From contig JAQWDK010000004.1 in NCBI GenBank assembly GCA_028705495.1, forward strand, positions 131,865 to 195,864: DNA of 64,000 nt. The letters are read 5' to 3'. The stretch comes from Eubacteriales bacterium (lineage in GTDB: Bacteria; Bacillota; Clostridia; Oscillospirales; CAG-382). Each line of letters opens with the position of its first letter. The first letter of the stretch is position 1. The position numbers and the translations under genes are program-made. The notes beneath the pieces are model-generated. The model worked only from the letters and a program-made list of their open reading frames with translations, was not told the DNA's origin and did no database searches. This document shows, one piece after another, positions 33,180 through 40,624 of this stretch.

Positions 33180-34091
33180 ATGGACCGCGGTGGAAAAAGG
33201 GTCCCTGTAACTGCGCCCTTGCTTGTAGCGGCAGTACTTCTCCTCTTGAGCATATCAGAGATACTTATGCCGAGCAAAGATTCGCAGACAAGCAATATAT
33301 TTCTTGTTCTAATTATAATTCAGATCATTGTTTTCGTTCTTCCGTCGATCCTTTACTATTACAGTATCGGCAGAAGGTTGAAAACACCGATGCTTGTCAG
33401 TCTCATTAAACCGTCACATTGGATTTTTATCCTGTTCGTGATAATAATGTTCGTAAGCGGTAATATGCTGTTAAAATTTCTCATGTATTTTATCAGTGAT
33501 GGAACTGTAGCTGGCGATTCCTCGATGTTGAATGCATATGCGATACCCGATACCGGCAATAATCAAATATACATTTTTCTGACCTTCGCTGTTATACCTG
33601 CTATTTGCGAAGAACTGTTTTTTCGAGGTGTCATCCTCAGCGAATATAGATCAATGGGGAGTGTTAACGCAGTAATAGTATCAGCCATATGTTTTTCCAT
33701 GGTGCATTTCTCCTATGATAATTTTATTGTCTATTTTTTCGCCGGTGTGGTTTTTGGCTTTTCTGCAATTGTCACAAGGTCGGTATTTACACCGATGATA
33801 CTTCACATGATAAACAACGCACTGAACCTATATGTTGATGATTCGTTTTTAAGACTGATGATGCAGGAGTCCGGTACATTCTTTGTCGCGTTTGTCCTTG
33901 TCGTTCTGTTTTGTATCAGCACCGTTATAGTGCTATCGAGAACTGAAGCGATATTTTACTCTTATTCGTTGAAACCTCCCACGGAGCAGCTACCTCCAAG
34001 CAGTAAAAGTAATTTTGCAAAAGCATTCCTTTCTCCTGCTTTTTTAGCCTTACTCGGTATATTTATCGTCATTACAGCATTCAACGGATAA
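33180..34091 (+). CDS. CPBP-family intramembrane metalloprotease
   Basis: A 303-aa membrane protein with about eight helices. Motifs EELFFRGVILSEY (EExxxR), FSMVHFSYDN (FxxxH) and ILHMINNAL (HxxxN) form the glutamate/histidine active site of CPBP (CAAX-processing, Abi) proteases. They cleave within membranes; bacterial members act in bacteriocin immunity or regulation. Start ATG lies 1 bp after the DJ-1 gene stop. The target is unknown. Confidence 0.85.
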   Translation: MDRGGKRVPVTAPLLVAAVLLLLSISEILMPSKDSQTSNIFLVLIIIQIIVFVLPSILYYYSIGRRLKTPMLVSLIKPSHWIFILFVIIMFVSGNMLLKFLMYFISDGTVAGDSSMLNAYAIPDTGNNQIYIFLTFAVIPAICEELFFRGVILSEYRSMGSVNAVIVSAICFSMVHFSYDNFIVYFFAGVVFGFSAIVTRSVFTPMILHMINNALNLYVDDSFLRLMMQESGTFFVAFVLVVLFCISTVIVLSRTEAIFYSYSLKPPTEQLPPSSKSNFAKAFLSPAFLALLGIFIVITAFNG

Positions 34092-34116
34092 TTACAGAAA
34101 GGAAAATTTCCTTATT

Positions 34117-35589
34117 ATGAATACAAATCCCGAAAAAAATAACATCAGCAAGGATGAGAATGTAGACGAGATTCTCGAAATCCTTGAAAGTTATAAAAAG
34201 TTTGAGCCTGAATCAGACAAGAAGACTGAAGAACAAGCTGAGGTTCCCGACGAAGGTGCGACAAAGATAACCGATGCTGTGACAGCGCATTTTACTGAGG
34301 TCATTGACGCTGCGGCAATAAGGCGAGCTGGCGGCGATATGACTATGCATTTTGCAGCATTAGAAGAAGAAAAGTCTGAGCCTGAAAATGACGATAAAAC
34401 AGAAACTGTTATCGAAAAGATGCCAAAAAGGCGAAGGAAGAACAAAGTTGCTAAAGGCGCTTTTGGGCTCTTTTCTGGCATATTCAAAACTTTGATGTAC
34501 ATTATATTTGTATTAGGTGTATCCGCTTATGTCTCATACAATGTTATAATGATCGGAAATGACATATTCGCATTTGTAAAACCGGAGAATGTTAAAACAA
34601 TTACCCTAACTGAAAATATGACTAATAAAGATGTTGCAAAACTGCTCGAAGATAATGGTATTATATCTTTTGATTGGGTTTTTGAGCTTTACGTAAAAAA
34701 CAAATACACAAAAAACCCATATCTGACTGGTGAAATTGAAGTAAGCCCTAATATGAATTACGATGAGCTGCTTACAAAGCTTAAGTTTGTCGAAACGGTT
34801 AGAGAGGTCGTCAAAATTACAATACCCGAAGGGTATACAACGGACCAAATAATCGAGCTTTTAACAAGTAACGGCATAGGTAACAAAAAAGATTATATCG
34901 ATGTTATAAACAATTACCCATTTAAGCACAAATTTATAGCAAAGCTTGCCGATATACCAAAATCACCCGACAGAAGGTATCGTCTTGAAGGCTATATGTT
35001 CCCAGACACCTATCTGTTTTACCGCGACGACAGTGCGGTTACCGTAATAAATAAGATGCTCAACAACTTTGAAAGTAAATTTGATGAATCATTTTACGCT
35101 CGATGTGATGTGCTCGGCATGAATTTTGACGAGATCATTATTCTTGCATCGATGGTTGAAGCAGAAGCAAAATTCCCAATCGATCTTGAATGCGTGTCGT
35201 CCGTATTCCACAACCGTTTAAATTCTGAATTATCATATTTTAAAAAGATGCAGTGCGATGCTACTGTACAGTATTTTCTGCCCGAAAGGAAGGAAATCCT
35301 TCCAATTAGCGATACTGAAATTGACCATCCCTACAACACCTATATTTATGAAGGTCTCCCGCCGGGAGCGATATCAAACCCCGGTATTGATGCTATAACA
35401 GCGGCATTATGGCCTGATAACCCTGTTAACGACAATGGAGTGTCCTTCAAAGCATATTACTTCGTTTCAAACCTTTCTGGAAAGACTTATTATGCCGCCA
35501 CCAAGGAAGCGCATGATCAAAATATCAAAAAAGCAAAGGCTGATAACGCAGAATATAACTCATTATATAATAACGAAAGCAGAAGCTGA
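34117..35589 (+). CDS. mltG: endolytic murein transglycosylase MltG
   Basis: A 490-aa protein. An acidic, disordered cytoplasmic N-terminus of about 115 residues is followed by KRRRK, one membrane helix (about 128-150), a LysM-like subdomain and the YceG catalytic domain. Key motifs are EGYMFPDTYLF, LASMVEAEAK (catalytic Glu), VFHNRLN, MQCDATVQYF and YNTYIYEGLPPGAISNPG. It cleaves nascent glycan strands and sets their length. AAAGGAAAA precedes the ATG but is part of a small GGAAA/TTTCC palindrome. It is followed directly by trhP, an order also seen in the Bacillus yrrL region. Confidence 0.93.
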   Translation: MNTNPEKNNISKDENVDEILEILESYKKFEPESDKKTEEQAEVPDEGATKITDAVTAHFTEVIDAAAIRRAGGDMTMHFAALEEEKSEPENDDKTETVIEKMPKRRRKNKVAKGAFGLFSGIFKTLMYIIFVLGVSAYVSYNVIMIGNDIFAFVKPENVKTITLTENMTNKDVAKLLEDNGIISFDWVFELYVKNKYTKNPYLTGEIEVSPNMNYDELLTKLKFVETVREVVKITIPEGYTTDQIIELLTSNGIGNKKDYIDVINNYPFKHKFIAKLADIPKSPDRRYRLEGYMFPDTYLFYRDDSAVTVINKMLNNFESKFDESFYARCDVLGMNFDEIIILASMVEAEAKFPIDLECVSSVFHNRLNSELSYFKKMQCDATVQYFLPERKEILPISDTEIDHPYNTYIYEGLPPGAISNPGIDAITAALWPDNPVNDNGVSFKAYYFVSNLSGKTYYAATKEAHDQNIKKAKADNAEYNSLYNNESRS

Positions 35590-35590
35590 T

Positions 35591-36817
35591 TTGAATAATA
35601 ATATAAAACTGCCGGAGCTTCTTTCTCCGGCAGGAAATCTTGAAAAATTAAAATATGCAGTTATTTACGGCAGTGATGCAGTCTATCTCGGGATGAAGAG
35701 TTTCGGTATGCGAGCAGCTGCAGATAACTTTTCACCGGAGGATCTCGCAGAAGGGCTAAAATTCGCTCATTCAAGAAATGTCAAAGTATATGTAACTCTT
35801 AACACAATGCCGCGCGACTTTGATTTTAACAGACTTGCAGGCACATTAGATGAAATATCAGGTCTTCCAGTGGATGCCTTTATTGTAGCTGACATTGGTG
35901 TAGCAGAGCTTATAAAACAAAAGAGACCGGATGCGGTTTTGCATATTTCCACTCAGGTTAGTACAATGAATTCTGCCTCCTGTAATTTTTGGTATAAATA
36001 CGGTGCGAAGCGCGTCGTTTTAGCTCGGGAGCTGTCACTTAAAGAAATCAAGAATATACGCGAAAATATACCAGCAGAGTTAGAACTTGAAGCATTTGTC
36101 CATGGAGCGATGTGTGTCGCTTATTCAGGAAGATGCCTGATGTCCAACTACTACACCTCTCGGGATGCAAACAACGGCAGCTGCACTCAACCCTGCCGCT
36201 GGAGTTACAATGTAACTGAGGAGAAACGCCCGGACCTACCTCTTGAGGTAAGCGTTGCTGGTGATGGTACGCATGTATTTTCTTCTAGGGACCTTTGTAT
36301 GATTGAGCATATAAAAGAACTTGTTGATTCCGGAATAGATTCTTTGAAAATAGAAGGCAGAATGAAAAGCGCTTATTACACTGCTTGTGTGACAAACGCC
36401 TACAGAATGGCACTCAGAGATTATGCGGTGAATCCCGATGCACCTTTTGATAAAAGGTATCTTGATGAGATTGGCGGCGTCAGTCACAGGGATTATGATA
36501 CAGGGTTTTATTTTGGTTCACCCATTGAAGATCCCAAAATATGCAGAGTTAACGAATATATAAAAGATAAAGCATTTCTTGCTACCGTTGAAGGTTATAA
36601 CAGCGATACGGGACTTTCTCTATGTAAACAGAGGAATAAAATGCGCTTAGGCGATGGAGTAATGTTGCTAAAACCAGAGAAGGTCGCCTCTGAAACGGCT
36701 ATAAAAAGACTGTATGATTTCGAAATGAATGAAATAACTTCAACACCTCATCCGGGTATGCTTTTTTATGCGGATGTTGGAGAAACCAGGCTTGGGGATA
36801 TTATAAGAGGACGGTAA
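35591..36817 (+). CDS. trhP: U32-family protein, TrhP-like (tRNA U34 hydroxylation)
   Basis: A 408-aa protein starting LPELLSPAGNLEKLKYAV, with FVHGAMCVAYSGRCLMS, GSCTQPCRW and SLKIEGRMKS. The conserved cysteines of these motifs bind an Fe-S cluster in U32 proteins. The short form next to mltG corresponds to TrhP (YrrN/YrrO), which makes 5-hydroxyuridine at the tRNA wobble position together with prephenate-derived cofactors. TTG 35591, 1 bp after mltG's stop, is the only start that gives the family N-terminus; no strong ribosome site, so coupling to mltG is likely. Confidence 0.82.
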   Translation: MNNNIKLPELLSPAGNLEKLKYAVIYGSDAVYLGMKSFGMRAAADNFSPEDLAEGLKFAHSRNVKVYVTLNTMPRDFDFNRLAGTLDEISGLPVDAFIVADIGVAELIKQKRPDAVLHISTQVSTMNSASCNFWYKYGAKRVVLARELSLKEIKNIRENIPAELELEAFVHGAMCVAYSGRCLMSNYYTSRDANNGSCTQPCRWSYNVTEEKRPDLPLEVSVAGDGTHVFSSRDLCMIEHIKELVDSGIDSLKIEGRMKSAYYTACVTNAYRMALRDYAVNPDAPFDKRYLDEIGGVSHRDYDTGFYFGSPIEDPKICRVNEYIKDKAFLATVEGYNSDTGLSLCKQRNKMRLGDGVMLLKPEKVASETAIKRLYDFEMNEITSTPHPGMLFYADVGETRLGDIIRGR

Positions 36818-36841
36818 GAATTAGAAGGAGATAGTGATTAT

Positions 36842-37876
36842 TTGATAACCAAAAAAGTCGGTGTAGGAATAATTGGATGCGGAGTAATTGCGAATTATCA
36901 TTCATCTGCAGTGCTGGAACTTAAGCATAAAGCAAAGCTTGTAGGTGTTACGGACGGAAAGCTTGAGAGAGCGAAAAAATTCGCTGAAGAGCATGGAACT
37001 GGATATTTCCGCGATCTCGACGAAATGCTTGCATCGCCTGAGATCGATATAGTTTGTATTTGCACACCGAGCGGCCTTCATGCTGAAGCGGTAATCGCCT
37101 GTGCAAAAGCCGGCAAGCATGTAGTCGTCGAAAAACCCCTTGGTATAACAATCGAGCAGCTCGACGAGGTTGAGAAAGCCGTCAAAGAATCAGGGATTAA
37201 AGCATCGTGTATTCTCCAATCAAGGTTTTACAGATCGGTAAAACGAACAAAGAATGCAATAGACGAAGGGCTTATTGGTAAAATTGTTTGTGCTGACGTT
37301 TATATGAAATACAACCGCACGCAAGCCTATTATGACAGCTCTGCATGGCGTGGTACAAAAGCTCTTGATGGTGGTGGTGCGCTGATGAATCAAGGCATTC
37401 ATGGGGTTGATTTACTGCTTCATTTGATGGGATCGGTCAAGTCGGTTTTTGCATTTGCAAAAACACTGCGACACCATATTGAGGTTGAGGATACTCTTGT
37501 TTGCGCACTTGAATTTACCAGCGGCGCACTTGGAGTAATCGAAGCCGCAACATCAGTTTCCCCGGGTTATCCGAGACTGCTTAACATACACGGTGAAAAG
37601 GGGACTATTAGCCTTGAAGAAAATTCAATCGTACGCTGGGATATCGAGAAAACCGCGAACGAGGAGGATTTGGTAATAACTCCTTCAGGCTATACCGCTG
37701 CAAATACACCCACCGCAATATCTGCGGACGGGCACCTTTTTCAGATTGAAGATATGGTTGATTCGGTTCTCGAGGGTAGAGAACCTTTAGTCGGCATAAA
37801 AGAAGGAAGACAAAGTGTTGACTTGATTTTGGCGATTTATCGTTCAGCCGAAGAAGGTAGAGTCGTTTTGGTATAG
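36842..37876 (+). CDS. Gfo/Idh/MocA-family NAD(P)-dependent oxidoreductase
   Basis: A 344-aa enzyme. The N-terminal Rossmann fold begins VGVGIIGCGVIANYHSSAV, the signature EKPLGITIEQLDEV supplies the catalytic Lys, and GGGALMNQGIHGVDLLLHLMG contains the conserved H..D. It oxidises or reduces a sugar-type alcohol; the substrate cannot be told. Start TTG 36842 has GAAGGAG about 11 bases upstream and lies 24 bp after trhP. The stop codon lies in the first unit of a 96-bp tandem repeat. Confidence 0.9.
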   Translation: MITKKVGVGIIGCGVIANYHSSAVLELKHKAKLVGVTDGKLERAKKFAEEHGTGYFRDLDEMLASPEIDIVCICTPSGLHAEAVIACAKAGKHVVVEKPLGITIEQLDEVEKAVKESGIKASCILQSRFYRSVKRTKNAIDEGLIGKIVCADVYMKYNRTQAYYDSSAWRGTKALDGGGALMNQGIHGVDLLLHLMGSVKSVFAFAKTLRHHIEVEDTLVCALEFTSGALGVIEAATSVSPGYPRLLNIHGEKGTISLEENSIVRWDIEKTANEEDLVITPSGYTAANTPTAISADGHLFQIEDMVDSVLEGREPLVGIKEGRQSVDLILAIYRSAEEGRVVLV

Positions 37877-38118
37877 CAGTCGTGCATTCACTATATCCCA
37901 ATTAATTACCACCAATCGGCACGACCATCAAAATCTTCGATTTTGTGAAGGTAGGTCTATGATGTGGCGTAGCAGTCGTGCATTCACTATATCCCAATTA
38001 ATTACCACCAATCGGCACGACCATCAAAATCTTCGATTTTGTGAAGGTAGGTCTATGATGTGGCGTAGCAGTCGTGCATTCACTATAACCTAATTAATTA
38101 CCACCAATCGGCACGACT
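37874..38118. repeat. 96-bp tandem direct repeat, about 2.5 units
   Basis: Units start at 37874, 37970 and 38066, exactly 96 bp apart; the first two look identical apart from the first base or two, and the third stops after about 53 bp with two changes. Each unit holds an outer inverted pair, GTCGTGC and GCACGAC (45-nt spacing), and an inner hairpin CAAAATC-TTC-GATTTTG. The first unit begins on the stop codon of the oxidoreductase. It could be a stack of terminators, a dispersed palindromic element or a protein-binding array. The region 38119-38410 holds only a promoter and a leader. Confidence 0.9.
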
Positions 38119-38166
38119 AAAGGCTTGATTTATATGGTATAATATGCAATTGATAAATTTTTGTCG

Positions 38167-38195
38167 TTGACAAGGTATATTTCATGTGTTAGAAT
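38167..38195 (+). promoter_or_regulatory. sigma-A promoter of the chain-length/BY-kinase operon
   Basis: TTGACA (38167-38172), a 17-bp spacer and TAGAAT (38190-38195) fit the consensus. The leader to the ATG at 38411 is about 210 nt. It contains TTTCAATCGC/GCGAATGAAA (about 38310-38338, one mismatch) and complementary ATGAACC and GGGGTTCAT segments, so the leader may be structured. I recognise no riboswitch class. Confidence 0.75.
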
Positions 38196-38410
38196 TACCT
38201 TAAATAAAATATTGGGCGATGCATGAACCTCAATGAATTAGCGAAATGTCGAGAAAACAGAAACAAAGTAGTACAATAAGACTTTTTCGCCTACCGAAAA
38301 ATGATCTTTCAATCGCAAATAAATAGCGAATGAAAAGACTCAGGGGTTCATTTTAATTGTGATGTTGATAAGTAACATAATCCAGTCAGCATCGAGGATG
38401 TGGGGTTAAA

Positions 38411-39112
38411 ATGGAAATTACACTCGAAAAACTTCTTGAAATAATTAAAAAGAATATAATTTTTATACTTATTGTAGGAATTTTGTTTGGGGCAATTGCT
38501 TTTATTGTCACTGACTTTTTCATAACACCGACTTACGAAGCTGATGTAAGGCTCTATGTAAGTTCACCCTATGCTTCAACGCAACCGCAGCCAACTATTG
38601 ATGTATTAAGAAAAATGACTCAGACCTACATAACTATACTCGAAACACATGAGTTTTGTAAGACTGTATTAGAAAATGTCGATCCAGCAGTCGCATCAAA
38701 TTACACACCTTCATCGCTAAAAAGTGCAATTAAGTATTCCATTGTATCAAACACCGAAGTTTTCGATATAACAATAACAGGGAAGAATTCCTCGGATCTA
38801 TTTGCTATTGCTGAAGTAGTTGCCAGTCTCGCCCCCGAGAGAATTAAAAAGTACAATCCTGACGCAAATATAAATGTGGTAGAACCTCCAATAAAATCCG
38901 AAATAGAAAAACCTGTTGCTCCCAGCGCTCGAAACAACACCATTATCGGAGTAATACTCGGACTGGCTTTCTCATTCGGTCTTGTGTTCCTCAGAGAAAT
39001 TCTTGATGTCAGAATAAAGAACTCAGATGAAATCGTAGCTCGTTATAAATATCCTATCATCGGACGGGTACCGATATTCCATGGTGATATAAAAAATAAT
39101 AGAGCTAACTGA
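38411..39112 (+). CDS. polysaccharide chain-length/BY-kinase adaptor (Wzz/YveK type)
   Basis: A 233-aa membrane protein with an N-terminal helix (about 17-38), an extracytoplasmic Wzz domain and a second helix (about 177-197) preceded by the proline-containing VAPSARNNTIIGVILG segment. The short cytoplasmic tail activates the partner tyrosine kinase in Gram-positive systems. It controls chain length or export of surface polysaccharide. No clear AGGAGG; GATGTGGGG precedes the ATG. It is followed 83 bp later by the kinase gene. Confidence 0.85.
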   Translation: MEITLEKLLEIIKKNIIFILIVGILFGAIAFIVTDFFITPTYEADVRLYVSSPYASTQPQPTIDVLRKMTQTYITILETHEFCKTVLENVDPAVASNYTPSSLKSAIKYSIVSNTEVFDITITGKNSSDLFAIAEVVASLAPERIKKYNPDANINVVEPPIKSEIEKPVAPSARNNTIIGVILGLAFSFGLVFLREILDVRIKNSDEIVARYKYPIIGRVPIFHGDIKNNRAN

Positions 39113-39195
39113 CAGCGTGTCGTTATATAAAACCGTATGTCAAGATTGGGTAAGTCTGAATAGTACAAATTCAGATGAGAAAGGACTTTTTCAAA

Positions 39196-39885
39196 ATGGC
39201 AGATAATTTTAAGGACAATGCTGAATTACAGAGTATTAATCTGTTTGCGGTTCAAGAAGCATATAAAACGATAAGAACAAATGTAACGCTATCAATCATC
39301 AAAGAAGGTTGCAAAACAATCGTTGTTACAAGTTCTCTACCCTCTGAAGGTAAGACTACAACAAGCTTAAATTTATCAATATCACTCGCGCAAGCTTACA
39401 AAAAGGTACTTTTAATCGACTGCGACCTTAGAAAGTCTAAGATGCACAAGGTTCTCGGTATTCCGAATGTACCTGGCCTAACAAATGTCATTAGCGGACT
39501 TGAAACATTGGAAAACTCAGCTCGAGAGACAAAATATTCAGGTCTTCATGTGTTGACTGCCGGAATACAGGTACCGAATCCCTCAGAAGTGCTGTCCAGC
39601 GAAGCTATGTTCGCTTTACTCGAAGAGATGAAAGCTTCATATGACTATATTATTCTTGACACCCCCCCCCTTAATATTGTTGCGGATGCTCTCCCACTTT
39701 CAAGAGTAGCTGATGGAACATTAATTGTTGTAAAACAAAATCAAACAACTCATATCGACCTTAGTAAGGCGATCGAAAGCCTTGAATTTGTTGGTGGTAA
39801 GATTGCCGGTATTATTTTAAACGGTGTCGAAACAACAGATAATAGGTACTACAAATATAAGTATAGGTTAAAAGCATATCAATAA
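39196..39885 (+). CDS. BY-type tyrosine kinase (CpsD/CapB-like)
   Basis: A 229-aa kinase: Walker A SSLPSEGKTTTSLNLS, Walker A' VLLIDCDLRKSKMHK, Walker B YDYIILDTPP. The C-terminus contains a tyrosine cluster (YYKYKYRLKAYQ) that is autophosphorylated in this family. It needs the preceding adaptor for activity. ATG 39196 has AAAGGA 10 bases upstream; an ATG seven codons earlier lacks a ribosome site. Confidence 0.92.
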   Translation: MADNFKDNAELQSINLFAVQEAYKTIRTNVTLSIIKEGCKTIVVTSSLPSEGKTTTSLNLSISLAQAYKKVLLIDCDLRKSKMHKVLGIPNVPGLTNVISGLETLENSARETKYSGLHVLTAGIQVPNPSEVLSSEAMFALLEEMKASYDYIILDTPPLNIVADALPLSRVADGTLIVVKQNQTTHIDLSKAIESLEFVGGKIAGIILNGVETTDNRYYKYKYRLKAYQ

Positions 39886-39904
39886 ATACCGGAGACTTTA
39901 GAAA

Positions 39905-40624
39905 ATGATTGACTTTCATACTCATATTCTACCGGGTATAGACGACGGAGCAAGAACTCCCGTGGCATCATTCAGGATGCTTCGGGAGCTTAAAATTTTA
40001 GGCTTCAGTGATGTCGTTCTAACCCCTCATTTTTACCCCGATAAATCATCGGCAGAGAACTTTTTGGAAAACCGTAGATTGGCGGTAAAGAAGTTAGCCG
40101 AACATACAGGCGACAGAACAGGACTTCCTAACGTGTACATTGGATGCGAAATGCATTTGTCGGAGCATATTTTCAACAATACCGATATATCAAAGTTATG
40201 TATTGGCGGAGGGCGGTTTCTTTTGACTGAACTTCCTGACACGGACTTTTTCAGCGAAGTAGCGCTAAACGCTGTTTCAAAGCTCATTAACGATTACAAT
40301 GTTGTACCAGTGCTTGCGCATATTGACCGATACGCTTTTTTGCTGAAGGAGAAGAATCTATACAGGTTTCTCGAAGCTGGCTGCCTTGCTCAAGTCAATT
40401 TTAGTGCGTTCTCTAAGTTTGGAATTAAGGGTAAAATCCTAAAGTATATCGAAAAAGGTTATATTTCAGCTCTCGGTAGTGACTCCCATTATGCACCTGT
40501 TAAGAGTGATATGATTTTGAAATCAATCTCTCTCATTGAAAAGAAGGCAGGTAGAGATAAGCTTGAAAGGGTTTTCGCAAAGAGTGCGAAAATACTCGGT
40601 ATTAGCGGCTCTTATGGAAAATAG
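39905..40624 (+). CDS. PHP-family protein tyrosine phosphatase (CpsB/YwqE-like)
   Basis: A 239-aa manganese-dependent phosphatase of the PHP superfamily: MIDFHTHILPGIDDGA metal site at the start, LTPHFYPDK, CEMHLSEHI, VLAHIDRY and ALGSDSHY. It reverses phosphorylation of the BY kinase. It starts 19 bp after the kinase gene. Its last 23 bp overlap the 3' end of the convergent Ca-ATPase gene. No glycosyltransferase or polymerase gene follows. Confidence 0.92.
   Translation: MIDFHTHILPGIDDGARTPVASFRMLRELKILGFSDVVLTPHFYPDKSSAENFLENRRLAVKKLAEHTGDRTGLPNVYIGCEMHLSEHIFNNTDISKLCIGGGRFLLTELPDTDFFSEVALNAVSKLINDYNVVPVLAHIDRYAFLLKEKNLYRFLEAGCLAQVNFSAFSKFGIKGKILKYIEKGYISALGSDSHYAPVKSDMILKSISLIEKKAGRDKLERVFAKSAKILGISGSYGK

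Noticed and set aside
37874..38118. CRISPR array
   Set aside because: The repeated unit is 96 bp and contiguous, with no unique spacers, and there are no cas genes in the window.
38196..38410. Known riboswitch in the leader of the chain-length operon
   Set aside because: The leader has pairing segments but I could not match it to any class such as c-di-GMP, c-di-AMP or others I know.
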